The position numbers and the translations under genes are program-made. This document shows positions 57,601 through 63,733 of a stretch of DNA of 64,000 nucleotides, in pieces (position 1 is the stretch's first letter; each line of letters begins with the position of its first letter). Origin of the DNA: Paragordius varius (lineage: Eukaryota > Nematomorpha); the NCBI GenBank assembly GCA_964247055.1, contig OZ176054.1, positions 992,001-1,056,000 on the forward strand, written 5' to 3'. A model generated the notes under the pieces. The model ran no database searches. It was not told where the DNA came from and worked only from the letters and a program-made list of their open reading frames with translations.

Positions 57601-60600
57601 TTTTTATAGAGATAGATATTGTAAAATATATAATTGATTGTGTAATCATACAAATTTCAACTTTATTTGACATACTATGTAATGTAAAACAATGAGATGT
57701 TTTATAAAAAAACACAGTTAAAAAATGTACAACATTCTTTTTTAGAAGAAAATATTTGTCGCTATCTTTTTACCTTATGTTCGTAAGTATTTGTTGGATG
57801 AAAAATATATATAAAATAAACCTTTTTGGGGTGCAAGAGATTTCTTGTACAAACTGGCACTGATACCCAAAATAATTCCAATCTTCACGAAATTCGCCGA
57901 AAATGTTATGGCATCTTTCTCCCCATAACTATGTGCTAAAAAATTATCCCAAAAAGATAATAAACATGTTTTTCTATAATGAATCAAGACATTTATTAAG
58001 GATTAGATTAGAAACCGTCGTTTATATATTAAACAACCAAAAAATTATCCCTTTATTAGGTGGTATCTGTATATTATCATTACAGATAGCTCAATAATTT
58101 CTATTTAATAAAGTAGCCCATCTACATGTAGGCATTGATTTTGGCGTGATATTTTTGTCGACAAACTCTAAATACTTTACCAATCCAGTAATTTGGAATG
58201 TGAACTGAAGAAGAATCCTTGTTAGTGCTTTTTTCTGATATAATTTAAATCAGAGGTGTTCAACACGCAGCCCAAAAGAATTTCCGCACCCGCGAAAAAT
58301 TTAAAATACCAAAAAAATACTTATTTAAATGATTCGCAAATATAAGAATCGCGATCTAATTGATAATTCTTAAGCAAACTCGAATTCTTTCCAGATTTTA
58401 TGACAACAAAAGAGCAATATCCGGTGAGAAAGAATTATATATGTTCTCTATTTTACAGTACTATAGAGAGAAAATCTAATATTAAACAAAACCTGGTTGA
58501 GTGTTGTTTTGAGCATCGCTGTTTTGAACATTGTTTGGCGGGCCATGAGAAGCAGCAGAAGAGTTGTTGGCCTGATTCAATGGAGGCGAATCGAGTTGAT
58601 GTAAAATATCAGTATTCAAGAAACTACAATCACCATCCATCTGTAACAATTGCGTCGTGTGTTTGGGTTTCACATCCCCTAAAAAATAAGATTGCCAATG
58701 ATACATGTTAATATTGATATGGGGCCTGCTGAATAAAAACAAGCACCTACTGGGTAGTAGGTGCTTGATAGTATGTACCAGTTTTTGAAAAAACATTGAA
58801 TAAAAATAGGTACCTACTATCTTGTACGTACTTAAGTCTTTAGTATGTGTAAAATGTTTATTTTCATTTTGTTTTTTTGTTAGTTTTCAATTTCATTCAT
58901 AAAATGCGTTTGAAAAATTCATAATGAAAATTAGAAAGTCTAACTTTTGGAAAATAAATATCGATTATCTACCCATATTTTTAAATAATGCATTTATTAA
59001 TACACATTTATTTATAAATACACAAAAAATAAATCAAAATAATGTATGAACAATTGAATCTCGTTTCATTTTGCCAGCCTTGAGTATTTGGTTAGATCAA
59101 TATTTGCTTCACAATCCTCCACATATTCAATATCAAAATATGAATTACTATCAAAATCTGTTAAGAGTTCGTTAATATATTTGGATGCATTATGTAATAT
59201 GGAACATGTTAATATAAGTTTTGGGATTCGTTCTAGACTTAAACGAATTTCGTTACCAAGTATAGGAAATCGGGTCTTCATCTGACCGAAAACCCGCTCT
59301 CGATAATTCTTCTTTCACAACAATGTAATTTATGGAATTTTTTCTCGTTAATCATATTTTTGAAGGGGGTTAGGAGCCAGGATGATAGAATAGTGGATAT
59401 CCATTATCACCTAACAAACAGAAATCATTTTGTTTGCACATATATGACTGAACAATCGTGTTTTGCCATATCCTTGAATCATGTACAGATCCTGGCCATT
59501 GTGCATCCACGGATGTAATTTCTTCATTGGCATCATGTGAATTGTACATTGAGGGTACATCGACCCTTTCGATTTATATAGGCCTCAACATTTTCTTTTA
59601 GGTCTTAATATTTCAAAGTATGAACAATCAATGCAACCAATAGCAGTTGGCATTTTATATTTGCATAGCCATAATTTATTCGCCATATTAAGCTCTTGAA
59701 ATGACCTGGGAATTTTTACCCAATGAGATTTTGATACTATTTCGTCCATAACTTTAGGTATAGGTTTGAATATTGTGGAACTATGAACATTAAAATCATG
59801 TCCTATACCCGCTTGATATCCCGGATCTCCAAGAAATCTTAACACAAAATCTAGATATATGATATTATAAAGACCTCCATTTGCATCCTAGGAGTTAGTT
59901 TCCTTAAAGATATATTTAATTTTCAACCAAAATATGAAAGGTCATTTTATCTTAGTCATAACTCGAATTTGAATAAATCGGTGGTTTTTTATATAGAAAA
60001 TAGCTTCATTCAAAAATAGTCACTCAAATATTTATATAAAATTTAAATGTTTATAAAAGAATATTAAGGTCGTTATAAAGTATATAAACTCAAATATTTT
60101 ACACAAAAATGAAATAATCGAAGAAAATTATATGATTGTGGACATTCTTGAAAAAAAACCAATATTTTTTAACAAAAGTAATAAACTCTGCAAATTGAAC
60201 TCACAAATCTTAAAATAGAGAAGGAAAAAAATTATTATTAATAATAAAACAAATAATATTTAATAAATTTATTAATAAGTTTATATATATATATATATAT
60301 ATATATGAATCATGTATTTTAAAAAAACATTTATCTTAGAAATTTTATAAAAATATAACCGATATTTGAAAAAATAATAGTTTAAAATGTTGCCATTTAC
60401 CAGCTTAAAAAAAAGCAGTAGATACTAGGTAAAATTTGTAAAAAGACAATTTTTATTCAATGATATTTGTCAGTAAATACTGGTAAACATATTACGTACT
60501 GGATAGTAAAAGCAATATATTTTTTTATTCAATACATAGCTAGTATATACTGGAAAAAACCTAGTTTTTAGTATATACTAGCTTTTATTCAGCAGGCCCA

Positions 60601-61156
60601 TGATGATTGCCCTCTTTCTTATTAAAAGTATACAGCGTTTATATGCAGTAATAATCACACACAATAATTATTATACCATTTCCGTTTACTTAAAAAAATG
60701 CTCTATTTTTTTAATTCAACCGCTGTTATAATCTATATAGGGGTACGAAAATATAAATAAACCAAAGAACGAAAAAAAACAATAAATTAATCTTCAATCA
60801 TTTTTATCTAATAATATGTTATCATTATAAACAATGAATTAATTTAAATTGATGGATTACTACTAGTAATCTTTGTCGAATGCAAAAATAAAACAAAAAT
60901 ATGATTTCGAGAAATGTCAATTTTAAAAAACTTATAAAGAAGCACATATGGGAATGAATAGGTAGGGTAAATTCAGTATTAAATTAAATTGTTACCAAAA
61001 GTGATGAGTGTCTTTAGGGCCATGGGAGAAAGGTAAGCGAGATTGGCGGAAAGACCAAGACCTAAGCAGAGACCGCCATGACTTACACAAATTATCCGAC
61101 GAGCTTCGCAACGCCAACGTTCTCCCTTTCGTTTCAGCCATTTCACGCGGCGACGT
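48395..61156 (-). CDS. ANAPC1: divergent anaphase-promoting complex subunit 1 (APC1), 19 short exons, 5' end upstream
   Basis: APC1 is the large scaffold of the APC/C ubiquitin ligase, which marks cyclin B and securin for degradation in mitosis. Its PC repeats resemble those of proteasome Rpn1/Rpn2. Exons (minus): 61156-60996, 58678-58493, 58227-58126, 57935-57822, 57395-57321, 57175-57047, 56596-56466, 56430-56341, 55882-55815, 55722-55551, 55046-54934, 54641-54551, 51134-50955, 50619-50397, 50220-50102, 49494-49403, 49145-49085, 49010-48945, 48601-48395. All have GT/AG borders, and all 18 junctions keep phase without stops. Pieces match human APC1, as I recall it, in order: KPKH, SYSLCAGLALG (SYSLAAGLALG), MAGSCNVKCL (MAGSGNLKVL), ISLLFLGQGR (LGLLFLGGGR), YHLQPLRHFY (YHLQALRHLY), QIKIVG (QIKVKG). 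Identity is low elsewhere and the C-terminus is short. Four in-phase exons lie upstream. Confidence 0.9.
48629..48874. mobile_element. TA-type MITE, member 1 (clearest copy)
   Basis: Terminal inverted repeats begin TATAG and contain TTATACGGACAAAACG on the left, and TTATATGGACAAAACG on the right (minus strand), each continuing about 25 bp to AAAGACAA. The 246-bp element has no ORF and is bounded by TA dinucleotides. It lies in the intron before the last APC1 exon. Confidence 0.8.
48945..49010 (-). CDS. ANAPC1: APC1 exon, 22 codons (APTLLPELHLLKQ-like segment)
   Basis: Acceptor ttttaatag, donor CAA|GTTTTG, phase 0 at both ends. KSLLFPDFIEKTISQ aligns with human APTLLPELHLLKQ. Compared with human, about 28 residues between the preceding exon and this one are missing, including the ALLEVTYKG motif. 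Confidence 0.7.
49085..49145 (-). CDS. ANAPC1: APC1 exon, YHLQPLRHFYALC
   Basis: Acceptor gttttag, donor TCG|GTGTTA. Incoming phase 2 joins AG+A to give Arg, so the junction reads SDFR-YHLQPLRHFY against human TDNRYHLQALRHLY. This is one of the best-conserved stretches of the gene. Confidence 0.9.
49403..49494 (-). CDS. ANAPC1: APC1 exon, DSNDISSHFNICLLLSAFYP
   Basis: Acceptor gcatatatag, donor TTCAG|GTGATT, phase 0 in and 2 out. The segment aligns with human TSNSSIAALLCALYPHFPAH, directly after the LGLLFLGGGR repeat. Confidence 0.88.
49861..50095. mobile_element. TA-type MITE, member 2 of a local family
   Basis: Its two ends are inverted copies of about 30 bp: left with TTATACGGACAAAAATA, right (minus strand) with TTGTATACGGAAAAAAC. 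Inside each end is a TTCAAA/TTTGAAA block next to TACTTTTT or GGTATGAC, as in member 1. It fills the intron between the LLFLGQGR and DSNDISS exons and stops about 6 bp inside the 5' splice site. Tc1/mariner-like affinity is inferred from TA ends only. Confidence 0.65.
50102..50220 (-). CDS. ANAPC1: APC1 exon, PC repeat YGHYYCVNLCISLLFLGQGR
   Basis: Acceptor gtatattag, donor TCG|GTATGA, phase 1 in and 0 out, 39 whole codons. It aligns almost residue by residue in spacing with human YGFHLAHHMALGLLFLGGGR, then KSTSNTCS with LSTSNSS. This is a canonical PC repeat. Confidence 0.93.
50397..50619 (-). CDS. ANAPC1: APC1 exon, IMAGSCNVKCLDIFRSCLDF plus polar insert
   Basis: Acceptor tctcataag, donor TATG|GTTTTC. 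The start aligns with human MAGSGNLKVLQLCRFLHMK. It continues with about 45 polar residues (NNQNYTKNQ, HLYGDDVTYD) that human APC1 lacks before the next YGF repeat. The frame stays open past the donor for 11 codons, but only splicing at TATG|GT restores the conserved YGHYY repeat in phase. A plus-strand frame over the same stretch is a shadow. Confidence 0.88.
50659..50892. mobile_element. TA-type MITE, member 4 (decayed)
   Basis: The left end carries AAGGGAAAACGTAAAAATA. The right end, read on the minus strand, carries AAACAGACACAAAACTTAA. Both resemble the family end TTATACGGACAAAACGTAA. It fills the intron between the SLAM and MAGS exons. Borders are approximate. Confidence 0.42.
50955..51134 (-). 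CDS. ANAPC1: APC1 exon, NLEMCLNAFLISLAM PC repeat
   Basis: Acceptor ctgtatttag before ATG AAG, donor ATG|GTGAAT, 60 whole codons, phase 0 at both ends. QNLEMCLNAFLISLAM aligns with human HNLETCLSVVLLSLAM, and splicing to the next exon gives SLAM-IMAGS as in human SLAMVMAGS. The N-terminal part aligns loosely with human FNCLHKFAKDFMTYLSAPN. A 15-bp direct repeat inside encodes SQRQS twice (SQRQSSQRQS). A plus-strand frame here is a shadow. Confidence 0.92.
51640..52417 (-). pseudogene. LINE apurinic endonuclease domain, frameshifted
   Basis: The start MSQHSNINYD..LKFGSFNINSL resembles the first beta strand of APE-type endonucleases (W/FN motif). After a frameshift near 52330 the other frame gives ALQECHW (catalytic Glu), GVKFLIHN, FSIYAPQ and the diagnostic GDFNGHFG. 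Past the next stop, 'HKSMIDLFL' resembles the C-terminal IDYIL motif. The domain order is correct on the minus strand, opposite to the RT part. Confidence 0.85.
52481..54463 (+). pseudogene. LINE reverse transcriptase region with PHD-like zinc finger, frameshifted
   Basis: The linker (52484-52741) leads into RT: PPDWENSHIIPIYKKGD, SYRPIKLLDHTMKIYEKV, QCGFRPNKSTIDA, DMERAFDAIP, GLHQGSILSPTLFNV, then, after a frameshift near 53530, CADDLLI in place of the usual YADD box and VNFSKTKLM. Next come C-x2-C and H-x3-C pairs spaced like a PHD finger (about 53683-53817: LCNSCFLWVHKKC, CSACL), then FCYLGELISAGGG, RPVLTYGSESWPV, LRLQWAGHVERR and GRPHTTWF. The frame ends at TAA 54461-54463. Frameshifts occur near 52750, 53530, 53960 and 54090. 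Confidence 0.9.
54551..54641 (-). CDS. ANAPC1: APC1 exon, LAYHAIFAGKAFVIALKYCG
   Basis: Acceptor gatgtgtttag, donor ATAATG|GTAGGT, incoming phase 2 and outgoing 0. LAYHAIFAGKAFVIALKYCGSHDF aligns with human QAHVYIIAGACLSLGFRFAGSEN. It lies 74 bp beyond the end of the LINE. Confidence 0.9.
54934..55046 (-). CDS. ANAPC1: APC1 exon, NGVEQHLLLCKELL...FQDALQI
   Basis: Acceptor tataattttag, donor ATTAT|GTATTC, phase 0 in and 2 out. It supplies the helix before the AGKAF repeat. Similarity to human is weak here, so the assignment rests on phase, position and codon-like composition. Confidence 0.8.
55047..55550. other. APC1 intron, 504 bp, no recognised element
   Basis: AT-rich intron from donor CCAGA|GTACGT to acceptor aattttag. 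No terminal repeats, ORF or structure recognised. Confidence 0.5.
55551..55722 (-). CDS. ANAPC1: APC1 exon, IRPDFLMMNMITIWFIFYDEI
   Basis: Acceptor ttgtgtgatag, donor ACCAGA|GTACGT, phase 2 in and 0 out, 57 codons. LKDLLAIRPDFLMMNMITIW aligns with human MYLLDFVKPEFLLLRTLARC and FYDEIGD with LWDDILPN. A nearer acceptor (acattag) would break the phase. Confidence 0.9.
55815..55882 (-). CDS. ANAPC1: APC1 exon, LSVNDSYFGAMVALALIFFK
   Basis: Acceptor cctataaag, donor AATTG|GTAACT, phase 0 in and 2 out, only 68 bp. It aligns with human INVDVTCPGATLALAMIYLKTNN. Being so short it shows no useful ORF on its own. Confidence 0.9.
56011..56278. mobile_element. TA-type MITE, member 5 (decayed)
   Basis: The left end has GTAAAAATGAAAATTATTAA followed by GACGAAACGTAAG. 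The minus-strand right end has GGAAAAATTGAAATTATAAG. Both match the family ends with several changes. It lies in the intron between the RAWKES and LSVNDS exons. Borders approximate. Confidence 0.42.
56341..56430 (-). CDS. ANAPC1: APC1 exon, RAWKESNRHSETLTRIQEKL
   Basis: Acceptor ttctttatag, donor AACAAT|GTAAAT, 30 whole codons, phase 0 at both ends. It corresponds to the human stretch after GLALGMVCLG (MSDLNVPEQLYQYMVGG). It is separated from the previous exon by only 35 bp. Confidence 0.85.
56466..56596 (-). CDS. ANAPC1: APC1 exon, PC repeat NSYSLCAGLALGSINFG
   Basis: Acceptor tatgatgtag, donor TTTGGC|GTATTT, incoming phase 1 and outgoing 0, 43 codons. NSYSLCAGLALGSINFG matches human ESYSLAAGLALGMVCLG, the most conserved PC repeat of APC1. 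It is the strongest single piece of evidence for the gene identity. Confidence 0.95.
56597..57046. other. APC1 intron, 450 bp, no recognised element
   Basis: AT-rich intron from donor ATTG|GTAAAT to acceptor gatgtag. I see no terminal repeats or ORF. Confidence 0.5.
57047..57175 (-). CDS. ANAPC1: APC1 exon, VESAVIFSLGILHQQTFNEH
   Basis: Acceptor actcttaaag (or six bases later at gcaaag, same phase), donor ATTG|GTAAAT, phase 1 both ends. ESAVIFSLGILHQQTFNEHF then MLREI aligns with human VAAVVGIGLVYQGTAHRH then LLAEI. A plus-strand frame covering it is a shadow. Confidence 0.93.
57321..57395 (-). CDS. ANAPC1: APC1 exon, GIDLETLTRILILH
   Basis: Acceptor gcatttag, donor CAAA|GTAATA, phase 1 both ends, 75 bp. 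GIDLETLTRILILHSSAF aligns with human TMDMSITRLLSIHIPALL. Only this acceptor keeps the phase with the previous exon. Confidence 0.88.
57495..57812. mobile_element. TA-type MITE, member 3 (partly decayed)
   Basis: The left end has AGGGACAAACGTAAAAAATA and AAAGACAAAAATTCTTC. The minus-strand right end has ACGAACATAAGGTAAAAAG and GCGACAAATATTTTCTTC. The match across the two ends is clear for about 40 bp. It lies in the intron between the KSLAPQK and GIDLETL exons. Confidence 0.5.
57822..57935 (-). CDS. ANAPC1: APC1 exon, PC repeat KIGIILGISASLYKKS
   Basis: Acceptor taattttttag, donor AAAAAG|GTTTAT, phase 1 both ends, 37 codons. VKIGIILGISASLYKKS aligns with human MTSIGLLLGVSAAKLGT. Confidence 0.9.
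58126..58227 (-). CDS. ANAPC1: APC1 exon, LLQFTFQITGLVKYLEFVDK
   Basis: TRILLQFTFQITGLVKYLEF aligns with human YAGFLMALGLNGHLTKLATL. Donor ACAT|GTAGAT, phase 1 out. The acceptor cagaaaaaag at 58228 gives incoming phase 1 and joins the previous exon; the nearby tatatcag (exon start 58234) would need phase 0. Confidence 0.85.
58493..58678 (-). CDS. ANAPC1: APC1 exon, KPKH motif followed by Asn/Gln/Ser-rich insert
   Basis: Acceptor tcttattttttag, donor CCAG|GTTTTG. The start DVKPKHTTQLL continues LITFG from the preceding exon, matching human AWIVYNKPKHAEL. It then carries about 50 polar residues (LNQANNSSAASHGPPNNVQN) not present in human, before the ITGLVK repeat in the next exon. GC content is well above the surrounding DNA. 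The plus-strand frame over it is a shadow. Confidence 0.75.
58719..60602. mobile_element. PIF/Harbinger-type DNA transposon copy with target duplication
   Basis: Terminal inverted repeats GGGCCTGCTGAATAAAA begin at 58722 and end at 60599. They are flanked by the 3-bp duplication ATG (58719-58721 and 60600-60602), as expected for this superfamily. The motif TGAATAAAAA is repeated further inside each end (58796; inverted near 60452 and 60523), possibly as transposase binding sites. The 1,878-bp copy holds a broken transposase on the minus strand and a (TA)n run near 60285. It sits in an APC1 intron, its left end only 43 bp from the 3' splice site of the KPKH exon. Confidence 0.9.
59066..59845 (-). 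pseudogene. Harbinger (HARBI1-like) DDE transposase, broken
   Basis: In order on the minus strand: FLGDPGYQAGIGHDFNVHSS, then PTAIGCIDCSYFEI (first Asp of the DDE site, usual form GAIDGTH), INRKGRCTLNVQ, WPGSVHDSRIW (second Asp), LLGDNGYPLFYHPGS, and after a gap KTRFPILGNEIRL and LTCSILHNASKYI, the usual C-terminal signature. Frameshifts near 59588 and 59530, a stop after HPGS near 59360, and loss of the following ~60 residues make it non-functional. A separate Myb-like second protein, usual in the superfamily, was not found. Confidence 0.88.
60996..61156 (-). CDS. ANAPC1: APC1 exon, GC-rich, SHGGLCLGLGL
   Basis: Acceptor tgcctttcttag, donor TTTTG|GTAACA, 161 bp, phase 2 in and 1 out, matching both neighbours. 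SHGGLCLGLGL resembles human FHNGVAAGLKI, and across the next junction TLITFG-DVKPKH resembles AWIVYNKPKH. The exon is about 50% GC and CpG-rich in DNA of about 25% GC, and other frames on both strands are also open. A strong internal donor (TTTGT|GTAAGT) and an ATG in another frame leave room for a different reading, including a plus-strand one. Confidence 0.6.
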
Positions 61157-61235
61157 CTAAGAAAGGCACATATAAATCTTTTTTTATATCCTGAAATATA
61201 TATATAAAGTCTATGAGATTATTAGTAATAATTTG

Positions 61236-62502
61236 CTATATAGCAAAGCTTCTTAAACTATGGGTCGCGAATGATAAATATGAGGAGCCTGGTAAGGTCA
61301 TAAATTTTATTAAGAGCCATGCCCCCTTAACAGTCGCTTATTTCTAATCTCTGTCAGGATATGGATTCCAACTACACAACTTTGTTATTACATGCACAAG
61401 TAAGATGGTTGTCAAGGGGTCAAATTTTAAAAAGATAATTGTTATTGAAGGACGAGATCTAAATATTTTTAACTGAACGAAAATGTGAATTTGCTGCTTT
61501 TTTTAAAATGACTTGTATCTATCCAAGCTGTGATATTTGTCAGATATTTTTGCGAAATTAAACGATCTTAAGTTGTCCCTTCAAAGAAAAATTTGTATAT
61601 TTACTTCAAACGATAAAATTGAAAATTTTATTTAAAAAATCAGCATTTGGAAAAGTAGGGTCGAAAAAAATTCCTTCGAAATTTATAGTGTGGACAATTT
61701 AATTAAGAAAAATTGCAAAACTTTTATTTCAAAAACTATGTGGATCAGTTAAAAGCGCTAGAAATACAGTTTTCCGGACATATTTTATATTAAATATTGA
61801 TTTACAAAAAATTATTTGGATTCAAAAGCCGTTTATGATTGGCTTAAGTGAGATTGATAATCTGCCACTTAAAGCTCAAGATAATTTTACTGAGCTTTCG
61901 TGTGACTCAAACTTAAAACTACAATTCCAAAAAAAACCCTTGACAGAATTCTGGATTAGAACTAGAACTGAATTTACCACAATCGCCGATATGGCGATAA
62001 ATGTACTTCTGCCATTCAACATCAATATTTGTGTGAAGTTACTTTCTCAGCTTAAACACACATTAAATCCCAATTGTGTTCAGCGATAAAAAATATTAAA
62101 GCGGTCCTACGCCCAGCAGTTTTAATTACATCAAGATTTTTGTTATGCAATAAAAACAGGCAAATCCATCTCATTAAATTTGTAAAGTAAACTTTAATTT
62201 AATAATTACCACGCAACTACTTGGATATATTCGAGAAAATTTAGATGGACAGAATCCACTTTTGTTTTTGAAACTATAATAAAAACTCTTTATAACATTT
62301 TGAGCAAATTTCAATCTTATTTTTTGTTTCAAAACGAATTCTAAATTTAATATTTTAATAAGTATATGTATATTATTACCTAATAAATATATCATCAAAA
62401 AATATTTATTTATTTTCTTTTATATTTGTTGGAATCGTTAAGAAACTCTCAATCATAAATGGGGTCGGGAATTACAAAAGTTTAAGAAGCCCTGCTATAT
62501 AG
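61236..62502 (+). mobile_element. hAT-type DNA transposon copy with 8-bp target duplication
   Basis: The element runs 61244-62494. Its ends are inverted copies: CAAAGCTTCTTAAACTATG on the left and, on the minus strand, CAGGGCTTCTTAAACTTTTG on the right, the typical hAT terminus. Both sides carry the 8-bp duplication CTATATAG (61236-61243 and 62495-62502). A degraded transposase reads on the plus strand inside. It lies in the intron, or gap, between the GC-rich exon and the exon at 62641. Confidence 0.92.
61270..62089 (+). pseudogene. hAT transposase remnant (ZBED5/FAM200-like)
   Basis: Pieces in several frames follow the usual order of this family: KVINFIKSHAPLTVAYF, a hydrophobic block reading LLLHAQVRWLSRG with frame changes, IFLTERKCEFAAFFK, LSDIFAKLNDLKLSLQ, and finally PLTEFWIRTRTEF with INVLLPFNINICVKLLSQL, which corresponds to the C-terminal dimerisation region. 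Many stops and frameshifts. The last open piece is 61835-62089. Confidence 0.85.
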
Positions 62503-62640
62503 CAAAAATTGTCCATCTAATACGGTTAACTTTTTTCGATTGTGGCTTGTAATTAAAAAAACATTTTACATCTAAGCAAGCGCCCCTTATCTTTTTAAAA
62601 ATTATTAGTGATAGAAATAGCGCTAAAATGAATTGCTTAC

Positions 62641-62749
62641 TGAGCCTGACGTTGGCCATAATGGGGTCTGTTGGTTCGACTAATGATGACATTGTTTGGG
62701 GGAGGTGTAGTAACAACTGTACTTGAATTGGTATGATTAGAGTTTAAAT
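62641..62749 (-). CDS. upstream exon, probably same gene (Asn/Thr/Pro-rich)
   Basis: Acceptor acctttttatag, donor GCTCA|GTAAGC, phase 1 in and 2 out, 35 codons without stop (HTNSSTVVTTPPPNN, SRTNRPHYGQRQA). Phase fits the GC-rich APC1 exon at 61156. The content is a polar linker with no recognisable homology. Human APC1 has a loop of this kind (PPRNTTVDL) just before FHNGVAAG, which is suggestive only. Confidence 0.55.
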
Positions 62750-62801
62750 CTATAAAAAGGTTGATAAGAAATATTTTAAAGTTGCAAATTAGATTTCTTA
62801 C

Positions 62802-62959
62802 TCGGTTGAGGCATTGTGTGTTCCCCCCCATCTTCACTTTCAACAGAATTATTTTCTTGACTTAAATCGTCTTCCATTCCGTTCTCTTCGACTGAGGAAA
62901 CTTCGCCAATATTTTCTTCATGTTCGCTAATGTGAACAATGTTAGGGTTATCAACACAA
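62802..62959 (-). CDS. upstream exon, acidic linker, probably same gene
   Basis: Acceptor tttttgaatag, donor CCGA|GTAAGA, phase 2 in and 1 out, 52 codons. The encoded stretch is strongly acidic (EHEENIGEVSSVEENGMEDD). It joins the next exon over a 52-bp intron and the previous over 68 bp. Identity uncertain; it could be the acidic loop in the middle of APC1. Plus-strand frames here are shadows. Confidence 0.55.
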
Positions 62960-63027
62960 CTATTCAAAAAAGAAAAATTAATATTCATTAATATAGAATA
63001 CGGATTATGTACTAATGAGAGACATAC

Positions 63028-63064
63028 CTGGGAAAAGGGGTGCGAGATTGTGTCTGACATTGAT
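63028..63064 (-). CDS. 37-bp micro-exon, probably same gene
   Basis: Acceptor catttatgtttag, donor TCCCAG|GTATGT (a strong site), phase 1 in and 2 out. Spliced, it encodes QCQTQSRTPFP and links the exons on both sides in frame. It is supported by splice-site quality and phase only. Confidence 0.5.
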
Positions 63065-63733
63065 CTAAACATAAATGTTTATTCCTTATTTTTATCAATA
63101 ATAATGTACATTCAAACCTCTTTTTGTGCGGACTTTTTTCTAAATTAACTCTTTTTTATTCCTGAGGTATAATTTGAATATTTTCATTTTTTGTGACACG
63201 TATTTTTTGGTTATTTTTCCTACTTTTTTTATGATATATTCGTCTGCTATTATAATATAACCATTGTATTAACTAATATTTGTTTTTACAGTGTGACTTT
63301 ATTTTTGAAAATACTAATGAGTTACAATCAAGTATATTTAGTTATGTTTTTCAGTATAAATAAATAATTCCAAAATGAAAAATTATTTAAAAAATGTTGA
63401 GAGGATTTTCAATATCCCTAAAATTTAAACGCTTATATGGTAATTAGAGTTATACAGAAATTAAAAAAGCACGATACTCAAATAATAATAACTAATACAA
63501 CTTGAAATAATCTAAGCTAAAACTGTTACATGCAATCTGGCGGCAAAGAGGGTGAGAGGTGCTTTTCTTGTCTTATTTTCATATATATGAAATGTTTTGT
63601 GTGCGGATTTTATTCGCATAAAAAGTTTTTTTCATTTTTTGCTCGCGAGTTAACATAATATATCTAGAAAATGACTTTTACGATCCCTTGTACGCACAAA
63701 AAAAGATTTTACTCTAAATCAAAATGCCCATAC
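63065..63733. other. intron, 669 bp, no recognised element
   Basis: AT-rich DNA between the micro-exon and the exon at 63734. The word CTTTTTGTGCGGACTTTT near 63119 and its partial inverse CGCACAAAAAAAG near 63693 hint at a decayed element, but the match is too short to call. Confidence 0.4.

Noticed and set aside
58400..58711. 103-residue plus-strand frame
   Set aside because: Shadow of the minus-strand KPKH exon; the minus-strand reading has splice sites in phase and APC1 similarity.
61143..61156. ATG-started first exon of a separate minus-strand gene in the GC-rich block
   Set aside because: It has a good GTAAGT donor, but the other frame joins the exons on both sides in phase and carries the APC1-like residues. 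Kept only as an alternative.
63105..63700. Possible TIR element with CTTTTTTTGTGCG ends
   Set aside because: The inverted match is about 13 bp, poly-T-rich, and without a target duplication, so it is not distinguishable from chance here.
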